Shown here: in pieces, positions 14,092-20,763 of the stretch
Layout: every line of letters begins with the position of its first letter
Position numbering within the stretch: position 1 is the stretch's first letter
NCBI GenBank assembly: GCA_023422695.1
Contig: JAFAGN010000162.1
Coordinates: 1 to 20,763, forward strand
Direction: 5' to 3'
Source: Pseudomonadota bacterium
GTDB lineage: Bacteria; Pseudomonadota; Alphaproteobacteria; Sphingomonadales; Sphingomonadaceae
DNA: 20,763 nt
The notes under the pieces: generated by a model
What the model saw: only the letters and a program-made list of their open reading frames with translations
Told to the model about the DNA's origin: nothing
Databases searched by the model: none
Made by a program: the position numbers and the translations under genes

Positions 14092-15237
14092 TCAGCCCTT
14101 TGGCAAGTGGATGATCCAGCTTTGGTCGGTCGGCTCGATGCGCCCTTCGCGGTAGCCACCCGCGAGCAGCGCGGTGCGCGCGTCGGCGCGGACGAGCGTC
14201 ATATAATTCCACTGACCACCGAGGTCATAGTCAAGGCGCGCGCCGGTGCCACTGGCGACGTCAAAGATTTCGGGGGTGATGCCGCCCGCCGCCACCAGCA
14301 CCCTGTTTCCCGGCAGCAACAACAGCCCGTCGGCGATCTTGAACCGCGGATCGGCAAGGTTCCCGGCGGGGACAAAGCGCCCCGCCGCGACATCGAAGCG
14401 CTCGACCGAGCGCAGCTTGCCGTCATAGTCGCGCGCATCGGAACCGCCGACGATCAGCACATCGCCGTCCGCAAGGCGGAGCGCGCCATGTTTGTAACGC
14501 CCCTGCGCCAACTGTCCCGCGGGGCTGAAACGTCCGGTCGCCGGGTCGAATATTTCCGCGCTCGCCAGCGCGCGCGTCGGCGCCCGATCGGGCCGTCCGC
14601 CTCCGACAATCAACACGCGCCCGTCGGTCAGCAGGGTCGCCGTCGCGCCGCTCCTTGCCGTACCGATCGATCCGGTCGACGTCATACGGCCCGTGGCGGG
14701 GTCAAAGATTTCAGCGTCGGTGCGCACATCGCCGCCATCATAGCCGCCTGCGATCAGGATGCGCCCATCGGCAAGGCGCGCCACCGCAGGCGCGTTGCGC
14801 GGCACCGCCATCGCCGGTCCCGCCACCGACCGGTTCGTCGCGGGGTCAAAGATTTCGGTGGTCGCCGCAACGCGCCCACCGACCCAGCCGCCCAGAATCA
14901 GGACGCGTCCGTCGGGTAGTGCAACCGCGGACGGTTGAACGCGCTGGGCCAGAAGGGTGCCGCTGCCGACCAGTTCCATGCTTTGCGCGTCGATGACGTC
15001 GACCGTCGCGCTTGCGGGACCGGCCTCGCATCCCGAGCGAACGCAGCCGCCGATTGCGAGCAAGCGCCCCTCCCCTGCGGCAACCAGTTGGTGCGTCGCG
15101 CGCGGGGCGCCAAGGCGCGGCCCGGCCTCGATGCGAATTTCACCGGCGGATTGTTCGGCCGCGCTGCCGCCGCCGGCCATGCAGGCGGTGAGCAAGGAAG
15201 CAAAAACGATCAGGCCCGAAACATGCCGCATAACCAT
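14092..15237 (-). CDS. Kelch-like beta-propeller lipoprotein
   Basis: This 381-residue protein starts with a lipoprotein signal, MVMRHVSGLIVFASLLTAC, with lipid-anchored Cys19. The rest consists of about six repeats of the form ATLLTDGRVLIVGG followed by AEIFDPATGRM, characteristic of kelch/galactose-oxidase-type beta-propellers. No catalytic residues are recognised, so it is probably a binding or scaffold protein at the periplasmic face of a membrane. Start: ATG 15237 has a GGAG site seven bases upstream; a second ATG two codons later is possible. Its stop is one base before the epoxide-hydrolase-like ATG, so the two are very likely translationally coupled. Confidence 0.88.
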   Translation of the reverse strand: MVMRHVSGLIVFASLLTACMAGGGSAAEQSAGEIRIEAGPRLGAPRATHQLVAAGEGRLLAIGGCVRSGCEAGPASATVDVIDAQSMELVGSGTLLAQRVQPSAVALPDGRVLILGGWVGGRVAATTEIFDPATNRSVAGPAMAVPRNAPAVARLADGRILIAGGYDGGDVRTDAEIFDPATGRMTSTGSIGTARSGATATLLTDGRVLIVGGGRPDRAPTRALASAEIFDPATGRFSPAGQLAQGRYKHGALRLADGDVLIVGGSDARDYDGKLRSVERFDVAAGRFVPAGNLADPRFKIADGLLLLPGNRVLVAAGGITPEIFDVASGTGARLDYDLGGQWNYMTLVRADARTALLAGGYREGRIEPTDQSWIIHLPKG

Positions 15238-15263
15238 GCACTTTCTCCGTTATCGCGGCCGAG

Positions 15264-15309
15264 GCCGGGATCTCGCCCTGGCGTTGAATCGCAATGTCGA
15301 GATCCTGGC
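15264..15309. repeat. Imperfect inverted repeat in the mltG-propeller gap
   Basis: GCCGGGATCTCG (15264-15275) faces CGAGATCCTGGC (15298-15309), 11 of 12 positions complementary, with a 22-bp centre. A further GGCTTCGGCCGGGATGACG segment follows. Its look, GGATCTCG and TTCGGCCGGGATGAC, is that of a dispersed intergenic repeat common in sphingomonad genomes, as far as I recall; only one copy is visible here. Confidence 0.55.
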
Positions 15310-15344
15310 TTCGGCCGGGATGACGATGATGACGGGTCCAGCGG

Positions 15345-16286
15345 CTACTCCATCTCGCCGCGGTCGCGCCGTAGCTGGTACCATTGCTGCACATTGGCAT
15401 TATGTTCGGACAGGGTGCGCGCAAAGATATGGCCGCCGTCGCCTTTCGCGACGAAGAAGAGATAGTCGGTCGGGGCGGGATCGAGCACCGCGGCGATCGA
15501 CGCTTTGCCCGGATTGGCGATCGGCCCCTGTGGCAGCCCGGCCATGCTGTAGGTGTTATAGCCATTCACGGCCTGAATTTCGGAGCGCAATATCCGGCGA
15601 CCGAGCGGCTTGCCCTTGGTGAGCGGATAGATGATCGTCGGGTCGGCCTGCAGCCGCATGCCCACCGCCAGCCGGTTGGTATAGACCCCGGCGACGGTGC
15701 GCCGTTCGGCGGGAACGCCGGTTTCCTTTTCGACGATCGAGGCGAGCGTAATCGCCTGATTGCGGTCCTTCGCGGCGGTGCGCGGGGTGCGTTTGGCCCA
15801 CAGCTCGTTAAACGCCTTGTCCATCGCGGCCTGCATCCGTTTGACCACCGCAGCGCGGCTTTCGCCGGTGGTGAAGGCATAGCTGTCGGGCAGGATGCTG
15901 CCTTCGGCGGGAACCGGGATCGTCCCGGTCAGCCGCTTTTCGGCCATCAGCCGCTCCCACACCATGATCGACGGCATTCCTTCGGGGATCATCACCAGTC
16001 GCTGGATCGTCTTGCCCGACTGGAACAATGCGAGGATGTCGCCCGCGTCCATCCCCTGTTCGATCTTGTATTCGCCGGGTTTGATCGGATCGTCGGAGCC
16101 GAAAAAACGCGCTTCGTTGCGAAAGCTGGAAGCGGAAACCACACCGGCGTCCTCAAGGATCTCGCCTGCTTTTGCGATGCTCGCGCCCTGCGGAATCACG
16201 ATTTCCGCATCCTTCGGCGCACCGGGCGAACAGGCGGCGAGCAGGAGGGCAAAGATCGCGATCGTCAGCCAGCGGAACGGGTACAC
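15345..16286 (-). CDS. mltG: Endolytic murein transglycosylase MltG
   Basis: The 313-residue protein has the YceG/MltG domain: a LysM-like N-terminal part (IVIPQGASIAKAGEIL), GEYKIEQGMDAGDIL, the motif EGSILPDSYAF, and the catalytic ASIVEKETG with Glu186, followed by GVYTNRLAVGMRLQADPTIIYP and ANPGKASIAAVLDPA. It cleaves nascent glycan strands near the inner membrane and helps set their length. The start codon is GTG at 16284-16286 with GGGAG about seven bases upstream. The N-terminal segment ends in LLLAAC, a textbook lipobox with Cys19 followed by Ser, instead of a plain membrane anchor. Position downstream of fabF matches a neighbourhood conserved in many proteobacteria. Confidence 0.95.
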   Translation of the reverse strand: MYPFRWLTIAIFALLLAACSPGAPKDAEIVIPQGASIAKAGEILEDAGVVSASSFRNEARFFGSDDPIKPGEYKIEQGMDAGDILALFQSGKTIQRLVMIPEGMPSIMVWERLMAEKRLTGTIPVPAEGSILPDSYAFTTGESRAAVVKRMQAAMDKAFNELWAKRTPRTAAKDRNQAITLASIVEKETGVPAERRTVAGVYTNRLAVGMRLQADPTIIYPLTKGKPLGRRILRSEIQAVNGYNTYSMAGLPQGPIANPGKASIAAVLDPAPTDYLFFVAKGDGGHIFARTLSEHNANVQQWYQLRRDRGEME

Positions 16287-16428
16287 CAGTTTCTCCCAAT
16301 ATTGTCCCTAAAGTGACAAAAGTTGCGCAATTGCGCGTTCAGGATGTCACCTTTGTCTCTTTAGCTCACGAACACGGCGATAAGAGAGATAGAGCATGAC
16401 GGAATAATGTAGGAAAGAGGTTTTAGTT

Positions 16429-16504
16429 CGTCATTGCGAGCGAAGCGAAGCAATCCAGAGCGGCTTGTCACGCCCTGGGTTGCTTCGCTTCGCTCGCAAT
16501 GACG
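16429..16504. repeat. 76-bp palindromic repeat element (REP/MITE-like)
   Basis: Two perfect 25-bp inverted arms, 16429-16453 and 16480-16504, start CGTCATTGCGAGCGAAGCG and its complement. The stem continues inward with CCAGAGCG against CGCCCTGG, leaving a loop of about eight bases. It begins seven bases after the fabF stop. The GCGAAGC core resembles a dispersed intergenic element common in sphingomonads (from memory). Transcribed, it would form a very stable hairpin and could protect the fabF mRNA 3' end. No T-run follows on the minus strand, so it is not a canonical terminator. Confidence 0.9.
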
Positions 16505-16511
16505 CTGTTTA

Positions 16512-17771
16512 TCAGTCGACCGCCTTCACGATCACACTCGCATTGGTACCACCGAAACCGAAGCTGTTGTTCAGCGCCGCCTTCACCGGGCGCTTCTTGG
16601 CCGTGTGCGGGACCAGGTCGACGCCATCGGTGCCTTCGTCGGGATTGTCGAGGTTGAGCGTCGGCGGGACGATCTGGTCGCGGATCGCGAGGATGCAGAA
16701 GATCGTCTCGACCGCGCCGGCACCGCCGAGCAGATGCCCGATCGCCGATTTGGTCGAGCTCATCGACACGTCGCCGATCGCATTGCCGAACAGGCGCTTC
16801 ACCGCGCCCAGTTCGATCGTGTCGGCCATCGTCGAGGTGCCATGCGCGTTGATATAATCGATGTCGGCCGGGGTCATGCCCGCTTTCTTCAGCGCCATTT
16901 CCATCGAGCGGTAGGCGCCAAAGCCTTCGGGATGCGGCGCGGTGACGTGATAGGCATCGCCCGACAGGCCGTAGCCGACGACTTCGGCATAGATTTTCGC
17001 GCCGCGCGCCTTGGCATGCTCATATTCCTCGAGCACCACGACACCCGCGCCCTCGCCCATCACAAAGCCGTCGCGGTCCTTGTCATAGGGGCGGCTCGCC
17101 GCTTCGGGGCGGTCGTTATAGCTCATGTTGAGCGCGCGCGCCTGCGCGAAACCGGCGATGCCGATCGGACAGATCGTCGCCTCGGCGCCGCCCGCGAGCA
17201 TGATGTCGGCGTCGTCGTCGCGGATCATCCGCGCCGCATCGCCGATCGAGTGGGCGCCGGTCGAACAGGCGGTGACGACGGCATGGTTCGGCCCCTGCAG
17301 GCCGTATTTGATGCTGACCTGACCCGAGATCAGGTTGATCAAGCGGCCGTGGACGAAGTGGGGCGACACGCGGCCCGGACCCTTTTCGGCGAGCAACAGG
17401 CTTTCGCTTTCGATTCCCGGCAGACCGCCGATGCCCGATCCGATCGAGCAGCCGGCGCGCAGCTTCATCGCGTCGGTCATGTCCTCGAGGCCCGCATCCT
17501 CGATCGCCTGGCCCGCAGCGTCGATGCCATAGATGATGAAGGGGTCGACCTGGCGCTGCACCTTGTGGTCGACGCGCTTGCCGGGGTCGAAGCCATATTC
17601 ATGGTCCGGTCCCTTGACCTCGCACGCGATCGTGCATTTCTGGTCCGACGCGTCGAAATGGGTGATCGTCCCGGCGCCCGATTTGCCTGCGAGCAAATTG
17701 GCCCATGTGGTTTCTACGTCACCGCCCAGCGGCGTCACCAAACCCAATCCCGTCACCACAACGCGGCGCAT
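16512..17771 (-). CDS. fabF: 3-oxoacyl-[acyl-carrier-protein] synthase II
   Basis: The 419-residue condensing enzyme has the complete KAS II active site: Cys169 in VVTACSTGAH, His310 in INAHGTSTMADT, Lys341 and His346 in STKSAIGHLLGGAG, and the final NNSFGFGGTNAS loop. It condenses acyl-ACP with malonyl-ACP in fatty-acid elongation in the cytoplasm. The ATG start at 17769-17771 is preceded by AAGGA at a spacing of six. It is downstream of acpP, as in most proteobacteria, but here a strong hairpin terminator lies between the two genes, so fabF probably depends on readthrough or on its own promoter in the short gap (17772-17852). The palindromic repeat follows seven bases after the stop, then mltG. 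Confidence 0.97.
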   Translation of the reverse strand: MRRVVVTGLGLVTPLGGDVETTWANLLAGKSGAGTITHFDASDQKCTIACEVKGPDHEYGFDPGKRVDHKVQRQVDPFIIYGIDAAGQAIEDAGLEDMTDAMKLRAGCSIGSGIGGLPGIESESLLLAEKGPGRVSPHFVHGRLINLISGQVSIKYGLQGPNHAVVTACSTGAHSIGDAARMIRDDDADIMLAGGAEATICPIGIAGFAQARALNMSYNDRPEAASRPYDKDRDGFVMGEGAGVVVLEEYEHAKARGAKIYAEVVGYGLSGDAYHVTAPHPEGFGAYRSMEMALKKAGMTPADIDYINAHGTSTMADTIELGAVKRLFGNAIGDVSMSSTKSAIGHLLGGAGAVETIFCILAIRDQIVPPTLNLDNPDEGTDGVDLVPHTAKKRPVKAALNNSFGFGGTNASVIVKAVD

Positions 17772-17852
17772 AGTCTGTCCTTTCGTCGGCGCCTGCCCCG
17801 GCAGGTGCCCGCATCAAATCTGTTGGCGCGCTTCTAACGAGCGTTGGGCCAT

Positions 17853-17900
17853 AAAAAAAGCTTCCCGGCCCCTGCACGCGAGCGCTCGGGACCGGGAAGC
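17853..17900 (-). terminator. Intrinsic terminator after acpP
   Basis: On the minus strand GGGACCGGGAAGC's complement arm and GGGGCCGGGAAGC form a stem pairing 12 of 13 positions (17860-17872 with 17888-17900), followed by seven T (17853-17859). This is a canonical Rho-independent terminator for the acpP transcript, placed between acpP and fabF. Confidence 0.88.
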
Positions 17901-17955
17901 CGGAAACGCGTGGGCAGCGTCGCCGCCGCGTCCGGCGATGCCGGACCGGGCCGCT

Positions 17956-18192
17956 TTAGCCCTTGTTCGCTTCGATATAGTCGATCGCGTCCTTGACGGT
18001 GGCGATCTTTTCCGCCGCGTCGTCGGGGATTTCGACACCGAATTCTTCTTCGAACGCCATCACCAGTTCGACGATGTCGAGGCTGTCGGCGCCCAGATCA
18101 TCGATGAAGCTCGCTTCTTCGGTAACCTTGTCGGCTTCGACGCCCAGATGTTCGACGACGATCTTCTTAACCTTTTCGGCCGAATCGCTCAT
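17956..18192 (-). CDS. acpP: Acyl carrier protein
   Basis: This acidic 78-residue protein has the phosphopantetheine attachment motif LGADSLDIVELVMAFEEEF with Ser37 as the modified residue, and the expected helices (VKKIVVEHLGVEADKV and AAEKIATVKDAIDYIEANKG). It carries growing acyl chains for fatty-acid, lipid A and lipoate synthesis. The ATG is preceded by AAGGA at good spacing. The upstream serine-hydrolase gene ends only 44 bp before, so the acpP promoter must be in that short gap or inside the hydrolase gene. A strong terminator follows at 17853-17900, consistent with acpP being expressed as a separate, abundant short mRNA. Confidence 0.98.
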   Translation of the reverse strand: MSDSAEKVKKIVVEHLGVEADKVTEEASFIDDLGADSLDIVELVMAFEEEFGVEIPDDAAEKIATVKDAIDYIEANKG

Positions 18193-18236
18193 GCGCTATT
18201 CCTTTTCTGACTAAGCCGTGAATGTTGGAAATTGCC

Positions 18237-19433
18237 CTAGTGTCCGTCGGCGGGGCTGGCAAGAGGGCTGGTATCGGTCGGCGCGGTCAGCGCCGCATCG
18301 ACCAGTTCTTCCTCCGCCGCGCTATACGCGGAACGCCTCCCCTTCTGTCCCTGCGGCACCTGGGTCACGAAATAGGCAGTGCCGGTGCCCGCTTCAAGGT
18401 CGTACCAAAGCCCCGAGCGCAATCCGTAAGCATCGCCCGAATGGCCGAGGCGGCGTCGCCCGTCACCGAACAGGTCGTCGCGGCATCCCGGCCCGGTCGC
18501 CGCGCCGCTTCCGGTGCTGTGCATCGCGGCGCCATATTCGCAGAAAAATCCGCCCGTCCCCTCGCCGGTCGCGGGTCGAACGGGCGTCATCGCCTCCAGG
18601 CGCGCGAGGCTGGCCGGTTTCAGGAAAGCGTCACCGCGGCGCAGCAGCATGACCCCGATCCGCGCCAATCCGTTCGCCGAGATGCGCAGCCCGCCCTGCG
18701 GGCTGTACCCGGCACCGTGGCGCGCGAGCCGATAGGTTTCAAGGTCGCAGCTGCCGTCGGTCGCAGGAACAACCGGACAGGCAGGACGGACGCCCCGCAT
18801 GTCGTCGCGGACGACCGCGCCGTCAGAGTCATAGAGCACCACGGCACGCGCCACCGCTGCGTCGCTGCACGTCGGCCAGTTGAAACAGGCGTCGATGCCG
18901 AGCGGGCGCAGCACCAGCCGCGTCGTCGCCTGATCGAACCGTTCGCCCGTGGCGCCCTCGATCGCGGCAGCGACGACCGGATAGTTGAGATTGGCATAGA
19001 CGAAATCGCCGCCCGGGCGGCGCGGCGCGTCCCAGGCCGCCGGGTTCTGCAAGGCCTTTTCCAGATCGGCATCGAGCGGCAGCGCATAATCGACATGGTC
19101 GGCCAGCCCCGAGCGATGACCCAACAATTGCGCCAGCGTGATCGGCTGGTCGGGGTAGGACGGATGGCGCAGCCGCCAGCCGAGATAGTCCGAAACGTCG
19201 CGGTCCAGATCGAGCCGCCCCTGTTCGACCAGCCGTAACACCCCGAGCGCGACGACAAGTTTCGACACCGATGCAATGCGCACCGGGTCATCGGCGGTCA
19301 GCGCGCGTCCCCTCGCGCGATCGGCCTGACCTGTGACGACACGCGTTTCGACCGTTCCGTCGCGATCGAAACGAACCGCGACCGCAGCGGGCGCGGACGG
19401 CGCGGAGGCAAGCAGGGCAAACGCAAGCAGCAT
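18237..19433 (-). CDS. Exported serine hydrolase, beta-lactamase/class C-like family
   Basis: This 398-residue protein has a short signal peptide (MLLAFALLASAPSAPAAVA) and the three motifs of penicillin-recognising serine hydrolases: SVSK with Ser55 and Lys58, YAN at 146-148, and HSG at 331-333, in place of KTG. GHRSGLADHVDY and FVYANLNYPVVAAAIE are typical of the family (Pfam beta-lactamase, including esterases and D-amino-acid peptidases). The HSG triad is more usual in esterases and peptidases than in true AmpC enzymes, so resistance should not be assumed. Several Cys residues (183, 189, 219, 229, 298, 317) suggest periplasmic disulfides. No good ribosome-binding site precedes the ATG; the upstream TPR-like gene ends 31 bp before, so coupling is possible. 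Confidence 0.88.
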   Translation of the reverse strand: MLLAFALLASAPSAPAAVAVRFDRDGTVETRVVTGQADRARGRALTADDPVRIASVSKLVVALGVLRLVEQGRLDLDRDVSDYLGWRLRHPSYPDQPITLAQLLGHRSGLADHVDYALPLDADLEKALQNPAAWDAPRRPGGDFVYANLNYPVVAAAIEGATGERFDQATTRLVLRPLGIDACFNWPTCSDAAVARAVVLYDSDGAVVRDDMRGVRPACPVVPATDGSCDLETYRLARHGAGYSPQGGLRISANGLARIGVMLLRRGDAFLKPASLARLEAMTPVRPATGEGTGGFFCEYGAAMHSTGSGAATGPGCRDDLFGDGRRRLGHSGDAYGLRSGLWYDLEAGTGTAYFVTQVPQGQKGRRSAYSAAEEELVDAALTAPTDTSPLASPADGH

Positions 19434-19464
19434 CGATCGGTTCTGATCGGCGCGCGTCAGGTCG

Positions 19465-20763
19465 TCAAGCGGGCGGCTTCGCGGGGACGACCCCGGAATC
19501 GCGAAGCGCCGTCGACGCCCGCTGGATCACCACCGGGCTGATCAGGAATCGGCTCAGCACGGTTTCCGGGGTCGAATCCGCCCGTTGACGGGTATAGGCC
19601 AGCAAGCGGCGCCATTCGGCCTGACCGCCCGCGACATCGCCCTGGCGCGCCATTACGATCGCCCGCACCATCAGATATTGCGGCTCCATGTTGCTGGGCG
19701 ACCGCATCCTGTCCAGAATCGATCGCGCCTCGTCGAGCTCACCGCGTTGCGACAGGATGAATGCCAATGTCGCCGCCGGAACCCCGGGATAGCTGTCGTC
19801 CAGTACCAACGATCGGCGCAGCAGCGGTTCGCCCGCGGCTTCCTGTCCACAGGCAATCTTGTAGAGGCCAAGAAAGCCGTTCACGTCGGCATCATACGGA
19901 TTGAGCTGAAGCGCCGCATCGCCAAGCGTCTGCCCGCGCGGACAATTGCCGACATAGAAATTCGCGCGCGCCATCGCGAACAATCCCGCCGAAGAGTTCG
20001 GACTGTTTTCATAGGCTTGCAGGGCCAACGCGCGCGCTTCGGTAAAGGCATCGCGCCCTGCCGGGGTCATACGCTGCGGTTGCCAGTCGCCATAGCGCAA
20101 CAGCGAAAGGGCAGCGAGCGTGACCGGATCGCGCGGATTGCCTTTCAACGTCGCGCGCAGACAGGCGTCGACCTGTTTGGCGGTCGGCGTGTTGCGCATT
20201 TGCCGCATCCGGTTGAACTGCGCCAGACACGGAAATCCGGCCGCAAAATTATCGGGTTGGCGTTGGATCTGGTCGCGCACGATGATACCGTAGTCGCCCG
20301 CGATCTGAGCGATCATGGGTTCCAGCCCGGCCAGCCTTGGCATCTCGCTGTCGCTGATCTGGACCTGTTGCGACCAAATCGCGCGCTGGTCGGCGACGCG
20401 GTTCAGCACCAGCGTGACTTCGCCAAGACCGTCGCGATTCAGCACCAGCGAAGCGTCCAGACGATAGTCGGCAGCGCGCGACTCTCCGCCGCCGACCGGT
20501 TTGGCGGCGAGCAGATCGATGAGGTCGAACCGCCGTAGTCCGTCGCGCAATTTGCTATCCAGCGCGCGGGCGAGAGCCCGCGACGGCGGCGTGCTGCCCG
20601 CCACCGGCGCGCTCACCTCGAGCAAGGGCACCGGCACCGGCGCGCCGACGAACAAACGCTCGGGTCCGCTGCGCAGCGTCCACAAGGCAAAGACCGCGAG
20701 CGCGAGCAGCACGAGCGCGACGACCCAGCGGCCATAGCGCGGCGCGGGCGCGCGCGCCTGACT
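19465..20763 (-). CDS. Membrane-anchored TPR-like protein, N-terminus beyond the window (CadC/ToxR-like regulator possible)
   Basis: The frame is open to the window edge; 432 residues are visible and a GTG at 20710-20712 is probably not the start. The order is: a basic segment (APAPRYGRW), one transmembrane helix (VVALVLLALAVFALW), a Pro-rich linker, an alpha/beta segment of the TolB-like sort (LFVGAPVPVPLLEV, RFDLIDLLAAKP), then helical TPR-like repeats (CLRATLKGNPRDPVTLAALS, GDAALQLNPYDADVNGFLGL, RGELDEARSILDRM). Cys residues in the repeats (FPCL, DACL, GNCPRG, KIACG) fit a periplasmic domain. This architecture is typical of CadC/ToxR-like proteins with an N-terminal winged-helix DNA-binding domain, or of membrane cyclase-like proteins. 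That domain would lie outside the window, so the regulator role is inference. Confidence 0.7.
   Translation of the reverse strand, partial: SQARAPAPRYGRWVVALVLLALAVFALWTLRSGPERLFVGAPVPVPLLEVSAPVAGSTPPSRALARALDSKLRDGLRRFDLIDLLAAKPVGGGESRAADYRLDASLVLNRDGLGEVTLVLNRVADQRAIWSQQVQISDSEMPRLAGLEPMIAQIAGDYGIIVRDQIQRQPDNFAAGFPCLAQFNRMRQMRNTPTAKQVDACLRATLKGNPRDPVTLAALSLLRYGDWQPQRMTPAGRDAFTEARALALQAYENSPNSSAGLFAMARANFYVGNCPRGQTLGDAALQLNPYDADVNGFLGLYKIACGQEAAGEPLLRRSLVLDDSYPGVPAATLAFILSQRGELDEARSILDRMRSPSNMEPQYLMVRAIVMARQGDVAGGQAEWRRLLAYTRQRADSTPETVLSRFLISPVVIQRASTALRDSGVVPAKPPA

Noticed and set aside
15384..16316. 310-codon plus-strand ORF
   Set aside because: Antisense to mltG; no domain character.
16429..16504. 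Possible CRISPR-like or terminator element because of the GCGAAGC repetition
   Set aside because: There is only one inverted pair, no spacer-repeat series and no T-run on the transcribed strand.
16605..17837. 410-codon plus-strand ORF
   Set aside because: It is antisense to fabF and acpP spacer; such long shadow frames are expected in GC-rich genes, and its product has the His/Arg/Asp-rich composition of reverse-frame translation.
18222..19238. 338-codon plus-strand ORF
   Set aside because: Antisense to the serine hydrolase gene, which has clear catalytic motifs; the shadow has none.
18237..19433. Antibiotic-resistance beta-lactamase
   Set aside because: The third motif is HSG rather than KTG and the family is dominated by esterases and peptidases; resistance cannot be claimed from sequence.
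19585..20538. 317-codon plus-strand ORF
   Set aside because: Antisense to the TPR-like gene; composition typical of a shadow frame.

Overview
This is GC-rich chromosomal DNA from an alphaproteobacterium, most likely a member of the Sphingomonadaceae close to Sphingopyxis or Sphingomonas. The support is the acpP-fabF-mltG block, the NodT-type outer-membrane efflux lipoprotein, the elongator tRNA-Met sequence and the style of the intergenic palindromes. The genus is an inference.

Layout. (a) 1-1869 (+): end of a tripartite efflux operon, with an adaptor subunit (5' cut by the window) overlapping an outer-membrane factor by 4 bp. (b) 1870-2632: no securely identified gene, one doubtful minus-strand ORF. 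(c) 2633-5894 (-): a GlxA-type AraC/DJ-1 regulator followed by dienelactone hydrolase, GFA (glutathione-dependent formaldehyde-activating) and PhzF family enzymes, probably one operon, divergent from (d) an acyl-CoA thioesterase-like gene at 5993-6799 (+). (e) 6800-7280: no gene seen. (f) 7281-10113 (+): exported alpha/beta hydrolase, EamA-type exporter and DinB-fold protein. (g) 10114-11975: a rearranged patch. It holds a VOC/glyoxalase gene remnant, an intact exported glycine-rich protein, a short-chain dehydrogenase (SDR) remnant and a tyrosine-recombinase N-terminal stub lying against the 3' end of tRNA-Met. This looks like the scar of a mobile element that used the tRNA as its attachment site. 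(h) 11976-20763 (-): a mostly housekeeping block read right to left. It contains a TPR-like membrane protein (5' cut), a serine beta-lactamase-like hydrolase, acpP, an intrinsic terminator, fabF, a 76-bp palindromic repeat, mltG, a beta-propeller lipoprotein coupled to an epoxide-hydrolase-like enzyme, a peroxiredoxin, a 2'-5' RNA ligase-like protein and tRNA-Met with a recognisable promoter.

How it fits together. acpP and fabF supply fatty-acid elongation and mltG trims nascent peptidoglycan; this is a conserved neighbourhood. The 2.6-11.3 kb part is accessory metabolism and detoxification. I found no CRISPR array, toxin-antitoxin pair, phage structural gene or recognised defence system.

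The most noteworthy signals are: a GlxA regulator whose conserved N-terminus lies upstream of any ATG/GTG/TTG, with an AAGGAG site 8 nt before an ATT codon; the tRNA-Met scar, with GTCC-type repeats spaced by 10 and 20 bp between tRNA and integrase; and a lipobox on MltG.
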